Positions 12,426 through 27,100 of a stretch of DNA of 64,000 nucleotides are shown here, piece by piece. Position numbers and translations under genes: made by a program. Position 1 is the first letter of the stretch. Each line of letters opens with the position of its first letter. The notes under the pieces are model-generated. The model was given only the letters and a program-made list of their open reading frames with translations. It had not been told where the DNA came from and did no database searches. Origin of the DNA: Doris montereyensis. Its lineage: Eukaryota; Mollusca; Gastropoda; Nudibranchia; Dorididae. Where the stretch lies: NCBI GenBank assembly GCA_037039925.1, contig JAXRKP010001340.1, positions 1-64,000 on the forward strand, given 5' to 3'.

Positions 12426-13215
12426 GCTGCCATGATTTTCTCTCCGTTGGTTGCAGACATCTACCTTGATGATGATTGTCTTCTCTTCCTCGAAGGTCAA
12501 TGTCAGAGACTCCAGGGGCATACTCGAACCTAATGTCGCAATATGGCTATACATATATTTCTTTTTTCGTTCAATTTTAACATAAAAAAAAGCCTCTTTC
12601 ATGAAACTATACATTTCACCTACAGTGTTTACAAAGAAAGCATATTCAAGGGTATACAGTAGTAACATAGCGATTTTGAAAGAGTTCACACACTGTCTGT
12701 TTCATAGTACATGTCGTATGTCGACGGTATTATTACTGAAACCAAAATAACCACAAACGTACATATATAACTAATTGCTTTATTGCAATGCTTCGTTCGA
12801 TTTAAGCAAATTTATTACTCACCACAGCTGAAGAATGAAATAAGATAAGTCTGAATCTGAATCTGAATCTGAAGAAGGCTACGATGAAGACGAAGAAGAA
12901 CGTGTCGTTGCCATTAAAAGAAAGTATGAATTTGCTTTTAAGAAGGACACGAAAGGCTGTAAACCATGTAACATTAGAGGCGCTATGATCACTTCATTTT
13001 TGTGTGTGTGCAAATGCTTTGACAGAAAACATTTTTGTTTCGAGCTTAAAATCTGTGAAAAAATATTTCATTGTATGAATATGAATAATCGTCCTTCGGG
13101 AACGATTACATTAAAAAAATTGAATTGAATTGAATTGAATGCATTTTTTTTCGGCATGAGGTGTTTAAGAACTGCACACCGTTTTAACTCGATCTGATAT
13201 GGGCCTAAATAAGAA
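12426..13215. other. No gene recognised
   Basis: AT-rich sequence with a short GAATCT repeat near 12849-12872 and an ATTGAATTGAATTGA repeat near 13122-13139. No supported coding or RNA feature. Confidence 0.4.
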
Positions 13216-13498
13216 AGTGGCGTCGGTGGCCCAGAGGTTAGGATCATCATGAGTTCGAATCCTAGCAAAGCCAGGTCTGACGTTGTGTTCCTTGGAAAAG
13301 ACACTTAACACGCATTGCCCTCACTCTACCCAGGTGCAAATGGGTACAAGCAATAGCTTGGGAGTAAAAATCTTACGTCAGACTAGCGTCCTGGCCAGGA
13401 GGTGATTATTGTCACTTGTTCCGCTTCACGCTATAGAAACCGGGATGAGCTCCGGTTCTATAGGCCTTAAGGGCCTTGAAGGAACTTTTACTAAAATA
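13216..13498 (+). mobile_element. SINE family B copy 2
   Basis: It begins AGTGGCGTCGGTGGCCCAGA, lacks about 20 bp of the head after GGTTAGGATC, keeps GAGTTCGAATCCTAGC as B box, and ends GGGCCTTGAAGGAACTTTTAC. Confidence 0.88.
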
Positions 13499-14014
13499 AG
13501 AAAAGTATCTACAAAAAAAACGCTGCCCTATGAAGTGAAATTGACAATAGGTGGTAGGCCTAATGCTTAAATGCCATTCATTCACCAATCACATAGCAGC
13601 GTAAAATGGCCCAAGTCCTTTTCCATAATTAGATTTTTTCAAAACCATGAAAAAGAAAGAAAGTAGGCCGTTGCTATTACACTTTTACGATATTTTTATG
13701 GTACATTTTATTTCAAATGGCACATTCATGATTGTCAGTGTCAAGGATTTTAGTTTTGTTTTGTTATAGTATTTATGAGCACACGTATACGAGTCTGTTT
13801 TGGAGAATGAAGCCCGCGTGACCAATCAATGATAATGATAGTTCATAGCCCGTACGCACCACATTCTCCATAGCGAGGTGGTACCTTATTCTTCTTGTGG
13901 CAAGTAAGCATTAACACCGTAGCGCAAGAATAGCGTAGAATCAGTAACTCTGCATTCACTGTGATACATTTTGTTCGTAAGTACATATCGACAAGCAGAC
14001 GCATGCGACATCTT
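13499..14014. other. No gene recognised
   Basis: Nothing exon-like or repeat-like beyond simple AT-richness was seen. Confidence 0.35.
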
Positions 14015-14150
14015 TTAATGTAACTACCGTAATTTTTAATGTAACTACCGTAATTTTTTAATGTAACTACCGTAATTTTTTAAAATGTAACTACCGTAAT
14101 TTTTTTTAATGTAACTACCGTAATTTTTTAATGTACCTACCGGTATTGTT
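14015..14150. repeat. Short tandem repeat, unit about 22-27 bp, five to six copies
   Basis: Units of TTTTTAATGTAACTACCGTA with variable T-run length between them are repeated through this block. On the minus strand it gives the KNYGSYI peptide repeats, which are artefacts. Confidence 0.85.
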
Positions 14151-14277
14151 ACCGACTCGAACTGGATTTTTTTTTGCTCGTTGAGTTTCAATTTTGTTAT
14201 GGGAATGATGATGTATTTTGTAAACGTCCCTCCCCCCCGCCCCATTTCTGTTTTTCTACTTGCATTCTCTGTCCCTG

Positions 14278-14586
<309 letters not shown>

Positions 14587-14599
14587 TTATGTTTGTCTG

Positions 14600-14805
14600 G
14601 CTCTCCGTATCTGTATTTCTGTCTGTCTGTCTCTCGACGTGCCTGTTTCTTTGTTTGTGTATGTATATATGCATCTATCTGTCTATCTATTTACTTATAT
14701 ATCAATCTATTTATGTATATATTTATCTGTCTGTCTACAAATATATCTGTCTGACTGTCTATCTTTCTATCTTTCTACTTATATATCTACATTTATCTTA
14801 CTATG
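14600..14805. repeat. Degenerate TCTG/TCTA tetranucleotide repeat
   Basis: Imperfect CTGT and CTAT tetranucleotides continue from the CT array, alternating with TATATATC segments. It is probably an old, decayed microsatellite. Confidence 0.7.
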
Positions 14806-15231
14806 CGCCTGTGTTTTTTAAAACTACAATTTTAGTCCTTTAAAAAAATCCCAGTTGAGCTACTGCTTTGCTCATACGCATAAGCTTTGCCGTTTTCATA
14901 GTATTATGAAAGATTGTGTATTATTATATAAGGTCTTTGGCATTATGTTATCTGTCTACCCACTAACATTACCGCAAAACGTTATATGAACCCGTATTTT
15001 GTTACGGTTTGTTTGTGCACATTTTTTAACTTTAGATTGTGGGTTTGACCGACTAAGGCCTCTCAATGTGTTTTTGTGTCGTTGGTTTTTTTTTCGTTCA
15101 TAATTGGTGGAGTGTTTTGTTTTGTTTTGTTTTTGTTGCTGTATTTGGAATGCCGTTGCTGGTTTCGTCGATCTGGGCTACTCCGTTAAATCGGCCCTTG
15201 GCGACCGAGACCGAGGCCTAGTACTAGAAGC

Positions 15232-15232
<1 letters not shown>

Positions 15233-15289
<57 letters not shown>

Positions 15290-15330
15290 CTCTGGCTCAT
15301 TGTCTGTCGTTCTCTTTTTCTCTCTCACAC
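15233..15330. repeat. (CT)n then (CA)n microsatellite
   Basis: About 55 bp of CT, then a mixed stretch, then CACACACACACGCACA at about 15327-15342. Confidence 0.85.
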
Positions 15331-15565
15331 ACACACACGCACATGATATATACACACACTCACATACACAAATTATGTCTATATTAGCACCCTGATGAAT
15401 GCAGGCGCATTGTTTTTTCAAGGTCGCGTATAAGCATTCATATTAATTTATGGCTATTCAGATCCTGATGGTAGAAAGTTTCTAGCTTCACTTGAAGTAA
15501 GGAAGTGAAGCTACATGTCCTCTGATTTGAGTTTGAGCTTATCAAGTGTGTGAGACTCAAATTCG

Positions 15566-15665
15566 ACTGTGGGCGGTTGGCGGTTCTACTGGTAGGTTCT
15601 TCTTCTTTCATTTCCTTTTTATTTATCGACATCTTGCTGTTTCGTCTCACTTCACCCTCAGATCA
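15566..15665 (+). mobile_element. Short SINE-like family C copy 2 (3' truncated)
   Basis: It starts GTGGGCGGTTGGCGGTTCTA and runs through CATCTTGCTGTTTCGTCTCA to CACCCTCAGATCA. The terminal GGTAAATTTCAATGAAAC part is missing. Confidence 0.65.
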
Positions 15666-16380
15666 ATACATGTATTTGTCTCGTCTTTGTTCCTATGGGG
15701 CTTTCATATTGTCTTGTGTCACTCCCGACATGCCCCTTGCCTCACTGTTTGTCTTGACCATAAAGGGAGATAACTCACACATGTGATTATTGGTAATTGT
15801 ACTTTTTGTTTGTTTTTTGTACCCAACTTTACTATTCTTTTAAAAATTTTTTTTTTAGCTTGGATTAGAATTTTTCACAATCCAAGAGTGGCAGGTCTGG
15901 ATTTTATCGAACCCATGTTAATAACCACTGATCTAGAACTATAGGCACAAGAGTACAGTGTATAATAGGCATTGGATTGATCTTATTTCTAGAATTAATC
16001 TAGATCTTGGTGGAGAGTTTTCCTGCGATTTACAGGATTTTTCCGAAATGCTTTAAATATTCATGTGTCATGACTTGTTGAATGGTTTAGGTTAAGGTGA
16101 AATACTTAAAATCTTCATGTGTCCTCCACATGTCCTCTTCATCTATTCGGGGTACAGTTATTCATTATGCCATTACACACATCAGTTTTAGAACGTGGAA
16201 CTTTGAATTTACTGAAATTCCATTACCATTTTGAAGCTATGGCTGCACTTAACGCATTTCATTTTTAATTCAAGTTTGTTAGGGTAGATTATTAAAAGAT
16301 GCTGCCTGCATGTTCTTTAGCTCGTGTCGAATTATATTTTAGATGCCAGTTCGTTGCTTCAGGTGCTGCTGTCACTAAAC
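15666..16380. other. No gene recognised (possible upstream region of the deacetylase gene)
   Basis: This is the sequence nearest upstream of the first deacetylase exon that is free of recognised repeats. I do not see a convincing TATA box, CpG island or initiator and therefore make no promoter call. Confidence 0.3.
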
Positions 16381-16645
16381 AATGGCATCGGTAGCCTAAT
16401 GGTTAATTTGCCAGACTAGGATTGTGCCGTCCTGAATTGGAATCATATCAATGCTAGGCCCGACATTGTGTTCCTTGGGGCACGGAGCATTTCTACTTTC
16501 ACACTCAATCTAGATGCAAACGGATAGCAGCATCACCTGGGAATATATAGCCTGCAACAGACTAGCGTCCTGTTCAGGAGGCAATGCATTGTTACCTGTT
16601 CTACTACAAATCATGGAAACTGGGATACGCTTTACGTTTTACTAT
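16381..16645 (+). mobile_element. SINE family B copy 3 (diverged)
   Basis: It is recognisable from AATGGCATCGGTAGCCTAAT, then CCCGACATTGTGTTCCTTGG, then AGACTAGCGTCCTGTTCAGG and GAAACTGGGATACGCT. More substitutions than other copies suggest greater age. Confidence 0.75.
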
Positions 16646-16846
16646 AAAATGCTACACCACTTTTTGTTGCTGTTGTTATTAAGTCAGAAATTGATTAACT
16701 TGATGTAGCTTGCCTTTCAAACTTTTTTTTTTGTTATTGTTCTTTTCATTTACAGAGGGTTTTTTTGAAGAAGAAGAGGATAAAAGTGAGATTTTTCCTT
16801 GACTAGCGGCATTGAGAGAGAGAGAGAGAGACTGTGAATTTTCTCC

Positions 16847-16879
16847 ATGTCTGGACAACGTGTCTGGTCTGCGCCAGTG
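16847..16879 (+). CDS. HDAC6: HDAC6 exon 1 (start codon)
   Basis: An ATG preceded by TTCTCC opens [11 protein letters not shown] and is followed at once by the donor GTAAGA. The phase is 0 and fits exon 2. The choice is inferred: it is the nearest ATG exon whose phase joins the well-supported exons 2 to 4. Upstream transcribed sequence cannot be delimited. Confidence 0.55.
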
Positions 16880-19800
16880 GTAAGACTCTCTTTGATATTG
16901 ATAGGTTAGGATAAGGTCAAGTTCTTTTTTTAAGACATTGCATTAGAGTTATGTGCTAACAGCAATACTCACTATGGAATCAATCAACTGTCATCAAAAA
17001 GAAGAAGGAGATGGGACTTACCCTTGCTGATCATGTTAAAAGAGACTATTCATTTTTGCTTTTCGTGAGCTTCATTTTTCTTGATTTTTATAAGAAGAAT
17101 TACAGGAGGACGAGTATGGAAATTATATCTTTTTCTGCTTTTCTTATTTTACATGACTTTACATTTTTCTCCAGAGATAAAAAAGGAAAAAAAAAAGGAG
17201 AAAAGGCCTTAATATAGAACCAGAACACAGGTGTCTTTTTGTCAACGCCACTATCCCCAAGCCAAACTGGAAATGTTAACAATTTCTTTTTGTTTGGTCA
17301 TTTAATACATGATTACAAGTGTATATCGAATGTTGCTGTTAATATCACCCTTCCTGCATTGTATTCACTGACAATTTGGAAAATCTTTTTTTGGAATAGC
17401 TCAACTGTGATCATGAACTGCCAGTTTTTGGAAGCCCTTTCTTTGGTTTTATAAAAGGCGTTAGTGAGTTTTCTCCATAGATAATTGCTCAAGAGGATAA
17501 GAGTTTTCCTTTCTGTTTTTTCTTTAATCTTTTGTATTCCTTAATGAATTTAGGTATTCATTTCAGATGACTATTGTAGCGTATGGAATTGTAAGATTTA
17601 CAAAAAATGTTGAAGAACGATCTGAATACAAATGAAATTTCTGTCCAGGTTAATGAAGCAGAGGGTGGAAGAACAAAGCGTGATGCCATGGAATCCGAAT
17701 CAAGTGACGACGATGTTGAGGTGGAGATGTTACGTCTGGCCGACATGGTATGCAGTTTGTGTAAACATTTGATTTAGCTTGACCTTTTCGGAATTCAATA
17801 ATGCTTGCTTTTTTTTTTTTTTATCAACTAAATAAAGTTCTATGTGTCAAGTAATGTCTGTATAATGAATATATAATAATGATTTTTTTATTGCTTTTAT
17901 CTTAAGTTTATGAAATACTTGTAGTCTGTCCAATTTTTTTTTAATTATAAAATTATAAGTGAAAACGAAAAGTTTTACTGATATAGTCCAAATTATTAAT
18001 TTTTCCCAAATGGTAGAAATTGACATAAGAAAGAGACACTTGTTTTGGAGAAATTGATGTTCAAACGTAGTTACTGGAAAAAATAGATTTGAAAACTTTG
18101 TTATGGCTCAGCTCATGATAATATACTGCTATATTTATGTCTTGCCATGTGTGTTTTCAATATTTTGTAAAGTTTACCGTTGTTTCTTTAAATGGACTTT
18201 TATCTCATTTCAGGATATCAGTGAGGGCAAGGCGGAGATCAACTATGGGTAAGTGCTCCCTTTTCCTCACGAAAAGAAAAGAAACTCAACTTCCTGAAAA
18301 GGATCGCTCAGAGTGGGCATACGGTCTTTGTCACATATGAATTTGTGTATCATATCAATGATAACTTAATCCAGAACAGCTCAGTTGCTCTTGACTTGCT
18401 TTTTTATTGTGATATCTAAATACAGTGGAACTTTTCTAAATCGGCAACCAGGCCAATCGGGAAGAAATCCCAGGGATTGGAATTTTTAATATATATTTTA
18501 CTTCTTTAAAGCGTGATGTCGCAGAAGGACTTAAAATACCTCAAACTGTTGATGGAAAGTCAAAATCCTTGGGGAAACTTAGCTTATCCGAACAATTTTA
18601 CGATTCACAGAGATTTCTCGATTAGAGAGGCTCCGCTGTATTACAATACTGAGTTTGTCGTTCTTTGTGTGTCAAATACTCTTGAGCAAGGCCATTGAGA
18701 GTAACCATAATTTGCATGTAGGTTCTAATTGATCCCAAGATAGTTTTCATTTGAGGAATTCTTCTACCATAAGTGACGTTTAATAAAGGAAAATTTCATT
18801 GTTTCTCCGTCTATGAGTAGAATTTCATTCACATAAATAAACCGCTAGTTTCATCAGGTGTTATGATGAAAATTTAGATAGTACTGTTAACGCATACCCG
18901 TGTAAACAGTATCAAGGACTGACTCAATCTAGTAATCGTACTTGGTACCACCCGGGGTATAACAGCTTTGCTAATTACATATTATCATTATCTTCCAGAT
19001 GCACTCTTTCATGATTGAATTATAAGCATCTGAATGGTGTTGTGTGAATGAGTGAATTTATTCCAAGCTGGTTTTACATTCCCACAAAATTGTTTGAACA
19101 ATTCATTTTTGCATGGACATGTAAAACCAATCCTGTCTTGTGAAGAGCTATGTGTTTGGCTTGTATTTGTCAAACTGAATGGGTTTTTCTTTGCATCATA
19201 CATTTTTTGTTGTTGGATCAGTCAATCTAAACTTTTTTTTTTTTTCTTTGCATTATACACTTTTTGTGTTAGAGGAATCAATCTTAACTCTTTTGGTTTT
19301 TTTTGTGTGCATTATACAATTTTTTTGTTAAATGAGTTAATCTAAACCTTTTGGGTTTTTTTCTTTTGCATCATACACTTTTTGTTGTTAGAGGAATCAA
19401 TCTAAACTCTTTTGGGTTTTTTTCTTTTGCATTATACACTTTTTGTTGTTAGAGGAATCAATCTTAACTCTTTTGGGTTTTTTTTTTGCATTATACATTT
19501 TTTGTTCTTAAATGAGTTAATCTAAACTCTTTGGTTTTTCTTTGCATTATACACTTTTTGTTGTTAGAGGAATCAATCTAAACTCTTTTGGTTTTTCTTT
19601 GCATTATACATTTTTTGTTGTTAGAGGAATCAATCTTAACTCTTTTGTTTTTTTTTCTTTGCATTATACACTTTTTGTGTTAGAGGAATCAACCTTAACT
19701 CTTTTGGGTTTTTCTTTGCATTCTACATTTTTTGTTGTTAAATGAGTTAATCTAAACTCTTTTGGGTTTTTTTCTTTGCATTATACACTTTTTGTTTTTG

Positions 19801-22800
19801 GATGAATCAATCTAAAACTATTTCACCTGTCAAAATAGTCTTCTATTTCTACATTTAAGTCAAGTTAAAACTCTGATGTCAGCTCAGAGTGATTTATTAA
19901 CTAAGATCTAACTTGACAACTTATAAAAGTTAGGCATCTTTCCTTGTTTTAAAACCCAAAATTGTCTTCATCTATTAAAGCAATTTTGTTAGCTTATTAA
20001 CTTTATGATTTCTGTCATCATGAACAATTTTTTCTCAATCTAACCATGTAAGCTCATTCATCAATTTTCTTTCAAGCTGTATAATGATGATCATGTCAAT
20101 CCAGACAGTTTTGATCGAGGAAGTCAGTCTTGTCAATTAAAATACCCAATGAGGTCAAACATTTTGGGTTAATCTGATTGCTTCTACAAAATTAAACACG
20201 TTCATCATCAAATTTGTACATTGTTATTAACTGAACCCATTCATCCACTTTTGCAGCTTCATTCACTATGATACTCGATAGTTTGGTCAACTTTGACAGG
20301 CTAATCCTAACAAAGCTAGGTCCGGCATTGTGTTCCGTGGGAAAGACACTTAACATGCATTTTCTCCTCTCGACCCTGGTGCAAATGGATACAAGAGAGT
20401 AAAAACCTGTGTGAGACTAGCGTCCTGCCCAGGAGGTGATTTTTATCCCCTGCCCGGCCTCACGCAACAGAAACTAGGATAAGCTCTGGCTCTGTTGGCC
20501 ATAATGGCTTTGAAGGAACTGAAAGAAGGACAGTTTCGTTACTAGGAGTTTTGCTATCAGCTGCTGTTTATGTGAATGCTAAAATTTTGCAAAGCAGCTG
20601 GACTACTTTTCTCTTTTTATCCTTCATTTGTGTCATTTAGCACTGGTTACATCTACGACTCTATGATGTTGAATTACAAGTGTGAGTGGGATCTCAACTT
20701 TCCAGAAGGCCCTGAAAGGCTGACTGAACCCCATCGTCGTTGCCAAGAGTTGGGTCTTGTCCAGAGATGTAAACCGATTGAGGTAGCAAAAGTCAAGAGC
20801 TCAATACAGTCGGACTGGCTTATTCCAAATTTGGTTTTACCAAATTCCTGGTTATTTCTTAAAAAAAAACTTTAATTTTTTTTTAATGTTTTTGAACCTT
20901 TCGACTCCCGCTTTATCCAATTTTCTCTGTCCATGGAGAAAAATCAAAGATTTGATTGAATCAAATCTAGTCATAAATCAAAGCAAAACTTCACAATAGT
21001 ACCACACAAATTTCCTTTGTCAATTTCAATTGAGGTAAACAAATAGATACCGCACCAGTCAACACAATATTGCTATACACATAATACCATTCACACGTTA
21101 GACATTTTCGGTTGGTGTAATCTGGACCGGCCCCTTGTTTTGGCATAACTAAGTCTGTTTTAGTGAGGCGGCCGTAGTGATGTGGTGGGTGGACCAAGAT
21201 GTAATCAACATAAGAAAAGAATGCACTTCAAGCTGTTTAGACAAAAATCAAAGGGAATGACACCAATGAAACGATTCCAGCTGTCTAGACCAGAATGATT
21301 CTCAAACTGAATGCACATTCCATTGTTTCAGTCTGATCGATTAGGATACATAGAAGGTGCAAATTGTAGATTCTTCAGTTGACAAGATGTCCCAAGGCGT
21401 ATATAAAATGCAAAGGGCAGAACTTGCACTCAATATACATATTTAACACCCCACAATTCTAACAAGGTCAAAATAAGGCATTTTGGGTTCCTCCAAATTC
21501 CCGTTTAAACCACATGTTTTGCCTGTTTCCGCACGATTTGGATTAAGCGGTTCGACTGTATTAGTAACTTCTATTTGATGAAATGATTTAAGTTTCCTAA
21601 AAATTATACTGAATGTACATTTTTTTCAAAGAATTAAAAATCTTTAAGTCAAGTTTTTAAGAATTTGCTGTTCATAACAGAGGTAAAATAGCAACCATGC
21701 TTCCCATATTGTTCACCCAATGTCAAACTATCCAACAGAAATCTCATGGCAGTCATGTTTTTTTTTAGTGAAAAGGAGTTATCTTCTCGAGTCCTTTTCT
21801 TCTTTTTAGATCAACTATGCCACAGAGGATCAAATCCTGGAGAAACATTCCAAAGACCACGTGGAGCTGGCTAAATCCATGGCTTTCATGGGTACAGAGA
21901 AGCTCATGGCCCTGAGTCGAAAGTATGATTCCTGGTATGCCCACAAGGTTTGTTGAAATTTCTTCCTTTTCTATTTTTGCTTTATTTCATCATTTGGTAA
22001 AAAAACCCAACCCAAGTCTTTCAAGGGATGTTGTCCTTCTGATATCAGTGGACATCATTAACAAGCTCCTAGTTCCATCAGAATGGACAAAACAACAAAA
22101 AAAAGAAGGAAAAGAAATTGACTGGAAAGTTCTGTAATTTGATGATGTGGTTTTGCTCAGCTTTCACAATTTGTGTTCCGTTTTTGCTTTCATAGTATGT
22201 TTTGTTACTATTTTTGGATTGTTGGTTGGAAAATTCATTAAATAAAAAAAATAAAAAAAGTTGATTTGATAAATGAAGATTTTATTTCACCAGAATCTTT
22301 TGAAGTGGGACTTATTGCGGCTGGATCCACCATTAATCTTGTTGATCACATTCGTGACAAAATCACAAATGGATTTGCTATGGTGAGGTAAGAAATCCAT
22401 TGTAACTTTTAATATTGTAAGTATTTTAATTACATTTTATCAATAAATACCTACAAATGAAAAAACCATTTCATTTCATCAGGTATTAATTTGTATTGTA
22501 TAATCATTTATAAACTATGCTCCGGGAAGCAGGGTATTCGTTTTTGTAGAGTGCGTGTGTCTGTGTATTTGTGTATGAGGTAGATTGTCTATTTTTAATG
22601 TAAACATTCAAGTTCTTTAGGAAATCTGTTTGATGCAAGCAGATTCAAAAGATGTGGCAATGCATTGCTTATGATCCTGTAAGTGTTAATGATTGTAAAA
22701 CATGCATGCTTTAGTTTTGATTTGTTGATGTTAATATTCGGCCTTGTAATTTCATCAGGCCTCCAGGTCATCATGCAATGGAAGATGAATTTAACGGCTA

Positions 22801-23952
22801 CTGCACATTCAACAATGTTGCTATTGCCGTGATGGAAGCCTTGAAGATGGGTCTGCAAAGGTAAATTTAATAAAAAGCAAATTTGTTTAAGAACACTCAA
22901 TGAGAAACTCGCTTCATTTGGAAAAAAAGCTTTTCTTTTTATAGACAATTGGCTTATATCCATGTTTTCTTCTCCTTTTTGTCCTCAAAGCCATGAAAAT
23001 TCAAGTGGCATTAAACAAGAAAAAAAAAAGAAAAAAAAAGAACACCACCACCCATCCCCTCCTATTATACCTTTCAAAAACGAACAATAAAAGAAAAAAC
23101 GTAAATGAAACTTTTGTACACAAATAACAACAAACTGAACAGGAAAGTCCTACTTTTATCTATTTCATTGTATCGGACTACTACTGATCTTTCTTTGAAA
23201 CAATTGACTGACTCAATTACTGTGTATTTATTACTAATACCACGTATGATTGAGGATTTAAATATGGTTGGTTGTTTGTTTTCTTTGGTGATATATTTTA
23301 TTTTGATTTTGAAGTTCTTCAGTGCTAGTGCTTAGTTTAATCTATGTAAGCAATTTATGTCACAGTCTTGCTGTACTGGCGTAAAATGAGTACAGGTTTA
23401 TTAATGTTTGTGGAAGGGATTTATGGACGCTTGACTTATGATGGTAAACTTGTTTTTTTTCTCTTATACATTTTCAGAATTTTAATTGTGGATTGGGATG
23501 TGCATCATGGGCAAGGAACGCAAAAGGATGTTTTATGAAGATCCCAGGTACTTTTGTCCCTTATACCTATTTCTGTATTTTTACCAATTTATTATTAACA
23601 GATTTTGAATCAGTTTCTTTTTTAAAAAAAATTCTTTAAAAATAAAAAATTTATTTGTTTGTTTTTTTAATAACCAATACTGATGCCACTAATGATGTTA
23701 CATGATTTTACATCCACTTAATTTTGTATAGATATGAATATTTTAGATAATATTTTTTGTATGCATATTGTATGTTATCTCCCATGTGTTAAGGAAAAAA
23801 TATCTAGATCTAACCCATTTTTTGTTTAGACATTTATTCAATTTTAAATTTCATGTTTTAAATGTTTTTAATATAATCCCCCCCATTGCCCACCCTCCCA
23901 CCTAACTTGATTCAGCATTGTACAGACAAAGGAAGGCACTTAAGAAATACCC

Positions 23953-24023
<71 letters not shown>

Positions 24024-24040
24024 TTTATATATATTATTAC

Positions 24041-24127
<87 letters not shown>

Positions 24128-24165
24128 CAATATTATTGTTGTTGTTATTATTATTATTGTTATTG

Positions 24166-24199
<34 letters not shown>

Positions 24200-27100
24200 A
24201 TATGTGGTGCGTTTGTTGCCACAAGCTCTTGTCCCCTCTATGTATCCAGATGTTGCTAGTTTGACTAGTCCATTTTGTTACACATACAAAAAAACTCATT
24301 TGCCTTGTCTTGATGTTCCTCATAAGCTCTCTTTCTTTTTTTTACAAGAGCTTCCATGTTTGTTATTTTTGTTGTCCGGGGGATTTTCAATATTCTTCTA
24401 TATATCCACAGCTTCTAAACGTTTATGACATTACATCTAAGTCCAATATATAGTAGTGTGGAAAGACATATGTCATGCGCTTTCTGTATTTTCGTGTCTG
24501 TTTTCAGTTTTGAATTGCCTTAATATTATGCAATTTTTGTTTTGCTATTGTTATCCTTCGCCTTATTGCGGTAGTGTCTTTGCAGTTGTTTGTTATGATT
24601 CAAGGTATTTAAATTGTGTTACTTGTTTTATAGTTTGTTCACTACTTGTTGAATTGAAGGATGTTATCATCTTGTTTACAAACTGCCATGCATTCTGTCT
24701 ACGTTCAGTAACAATCCTTTTATCTCACTTAAGTCTACTAATTTATTTAATATTTGTTGGACATCATCTGGCGTGTATGCCATTAATATGGCATCATCTG
24801 CATGTCTTTTGTTGGTCAGGTTAACGCCACCAATGCTCTCATGTTTTTAATTTCATGGAAGATGATTTCGCTATATAAGTTGAAGAGGTCTGATTAGAGA
24901 ACACAGCCCTGTCTCACTCCTTTCTTGATGTTAAAAAAAGTTGATGTCTCGTTATCCACTTTGATGCAAGCTGTTTGGTGCCAATACAGGTTTCTTACCA
25001 GTCTAAGGTCTTTATCATCTATTCCTATTGATTTTAACATTTTGAAAAGGGTTTTGTGTTGTATGGAGTCGAAGGCTTTGGAATAGTTGATGAAGCAAAG
25101 ATATAATTTTGTCTGTTTTTCAATTGACCTTTGCATGATTATTTTGAGTGTAAAAATCGTGTTGACTGTCCCTTTGTCCTTTACAAATCCAAACTGTTCT
25201 TTGCCTATTTCCGGTGTTATTTTATTTCACATTTGTTTCATTATAATACGAAGTAAGATCTTTGTTACTGACTCATGATACTAATGGTTCGATGTTGATC
25301 GCAATCTATTGCTCCTGGCTTTTTTGGTAGAGTGATAAACGCAGATTTTCTAAGCTCGTTTGGTAAAACTCCATTCTCATAGATGATATTGAATATCTTG
25401 ATTAGAATATCCACCCCAAGGTCTCCTAGGGGCATCTATCATTTTGATAGAAATACTATGTATGTTGGCCAACCGCTTTTCATTTTTTTCGTCTCTGTAC
25501 AAGCAGCTGATACCTTTTCTCTTAGTATTTTTTGGCCGCTTCTGTCTTCTGTATCTGAATTTATTTGGTTACTATCTCTTTCCTCATCTGAATACAGATT
25601 TTCTATATATTCAGCCCAGCGTTGTAAAATATCTTGGGTGTTTATTATGATCTTTCCCTGGGAGTCTCTTACACATTTTCCTCGTGTAGAGTCTTTTCCT
25701 GTCAAGTTTTTGATCGACTCATGTAATTCTTTTGCGTTTTTATCCGTTTGTCTTTCAATGCGTTGGCATTCTATATCTATGTATTGTTCTTTGTCCTTGA
25801 TGCACTCTTTCTTTATGTGTTTGTCTGCTTGTTTGTATTCAATACTATTCTTTTAAAACTTGCTTCGTCTATCCATCATTTCTAATATTTCCTGTGTCAT
25901 CCATTTGTTTTTGTTCCATGTTTTTTTATGGGAACAATATCCTGGATTGGTTCTGTCATGCATTTTGTTAAATCAGTCTAATATTTTTCTATATTTTTTG
26001 TTACTCTGATATTTTCGTATTGCTGTTTTACATCTTCTTTGTATTGTTTTCTAATCCCATCGTCTTTCTCAAGAGCTCAATTTGCATCTTTGGTTGTGTC
26101 TTGCTTTTGTTTAGACATTTTAGTTTTAGTTTGAGAATGCATTTCACTGGTCGATGATCGCTATTTATATCAGCTCTGGGTATTGTTTTTGCTATTTTTA
26201 CTAAATTTCTAAAGTGTTGTGGAACCAGTACCTAGTCACTTTGATTTTTATATATGCCTCCAGGGCTTTGCCATGTACGTCTCCTTCTGATGTGGTCTTT
26301 GAACCATGTATTTGTTATCATGTAGCTTTCTTTTTCGTTTTGCGTTCCCCAAACCATATCCGCGACGATTTTTTTAAACTTTTCGGCAGACAACGCACCA
26401 CATACATAACGGCGTTAAGACAAAACACGTCCAATATCACCACCAAGTCCGGATTTTACAAGAAGCACTAAAACAGAACAACATGAGCAAAGATTGTCGA
26501 CAACATGTTGATAACGCACGTGAATCACAAAGGATGATGATGATTATTATTATTATTATGATGATTACCGTTGATTATTTCATTACGCATGTACAATGCC
26601 GCTGTAATGAAAAAAGCATATGTTGGGAAGTGCTCCACTTTTCAATCCATCGTTATGAACATGCTTTGGAATTCGTGTGCCACACTTGCGTGAATCTGAC
26701 TATGATTTCATTGGAAGCAAGGAAGCCTCTGGCTACAACATTAATGTGCCACTCAATAAGGTCGTTCTTCCCTTCTTCTTCTTCTTCTTGAATTCTTGAT
26801 ATAGTAAACTCCATTAATGAAGGAATGATCTACATTTCTTATTTATTACTTGTTTAATACTGCAACATGTCTTGATTTATAAGTTTTTACACAACCTAGT
26901 AAAAAAATTAATTAAAAAAATTTAAGTAAATGATAAAGATAAAGATTAAGATAAAGATGGATTTATAGTTCTCATTGGACAAATGCAAGCTCACTGGCTC
27001 ATTATTTCAGCAGCCATTTCATTTCATAGTCCTTCTCAACTCTTGGGGGGAGCATCTACAGTACACAAGCCTGTTAGGCTTTTCATACTAACACTCTGAC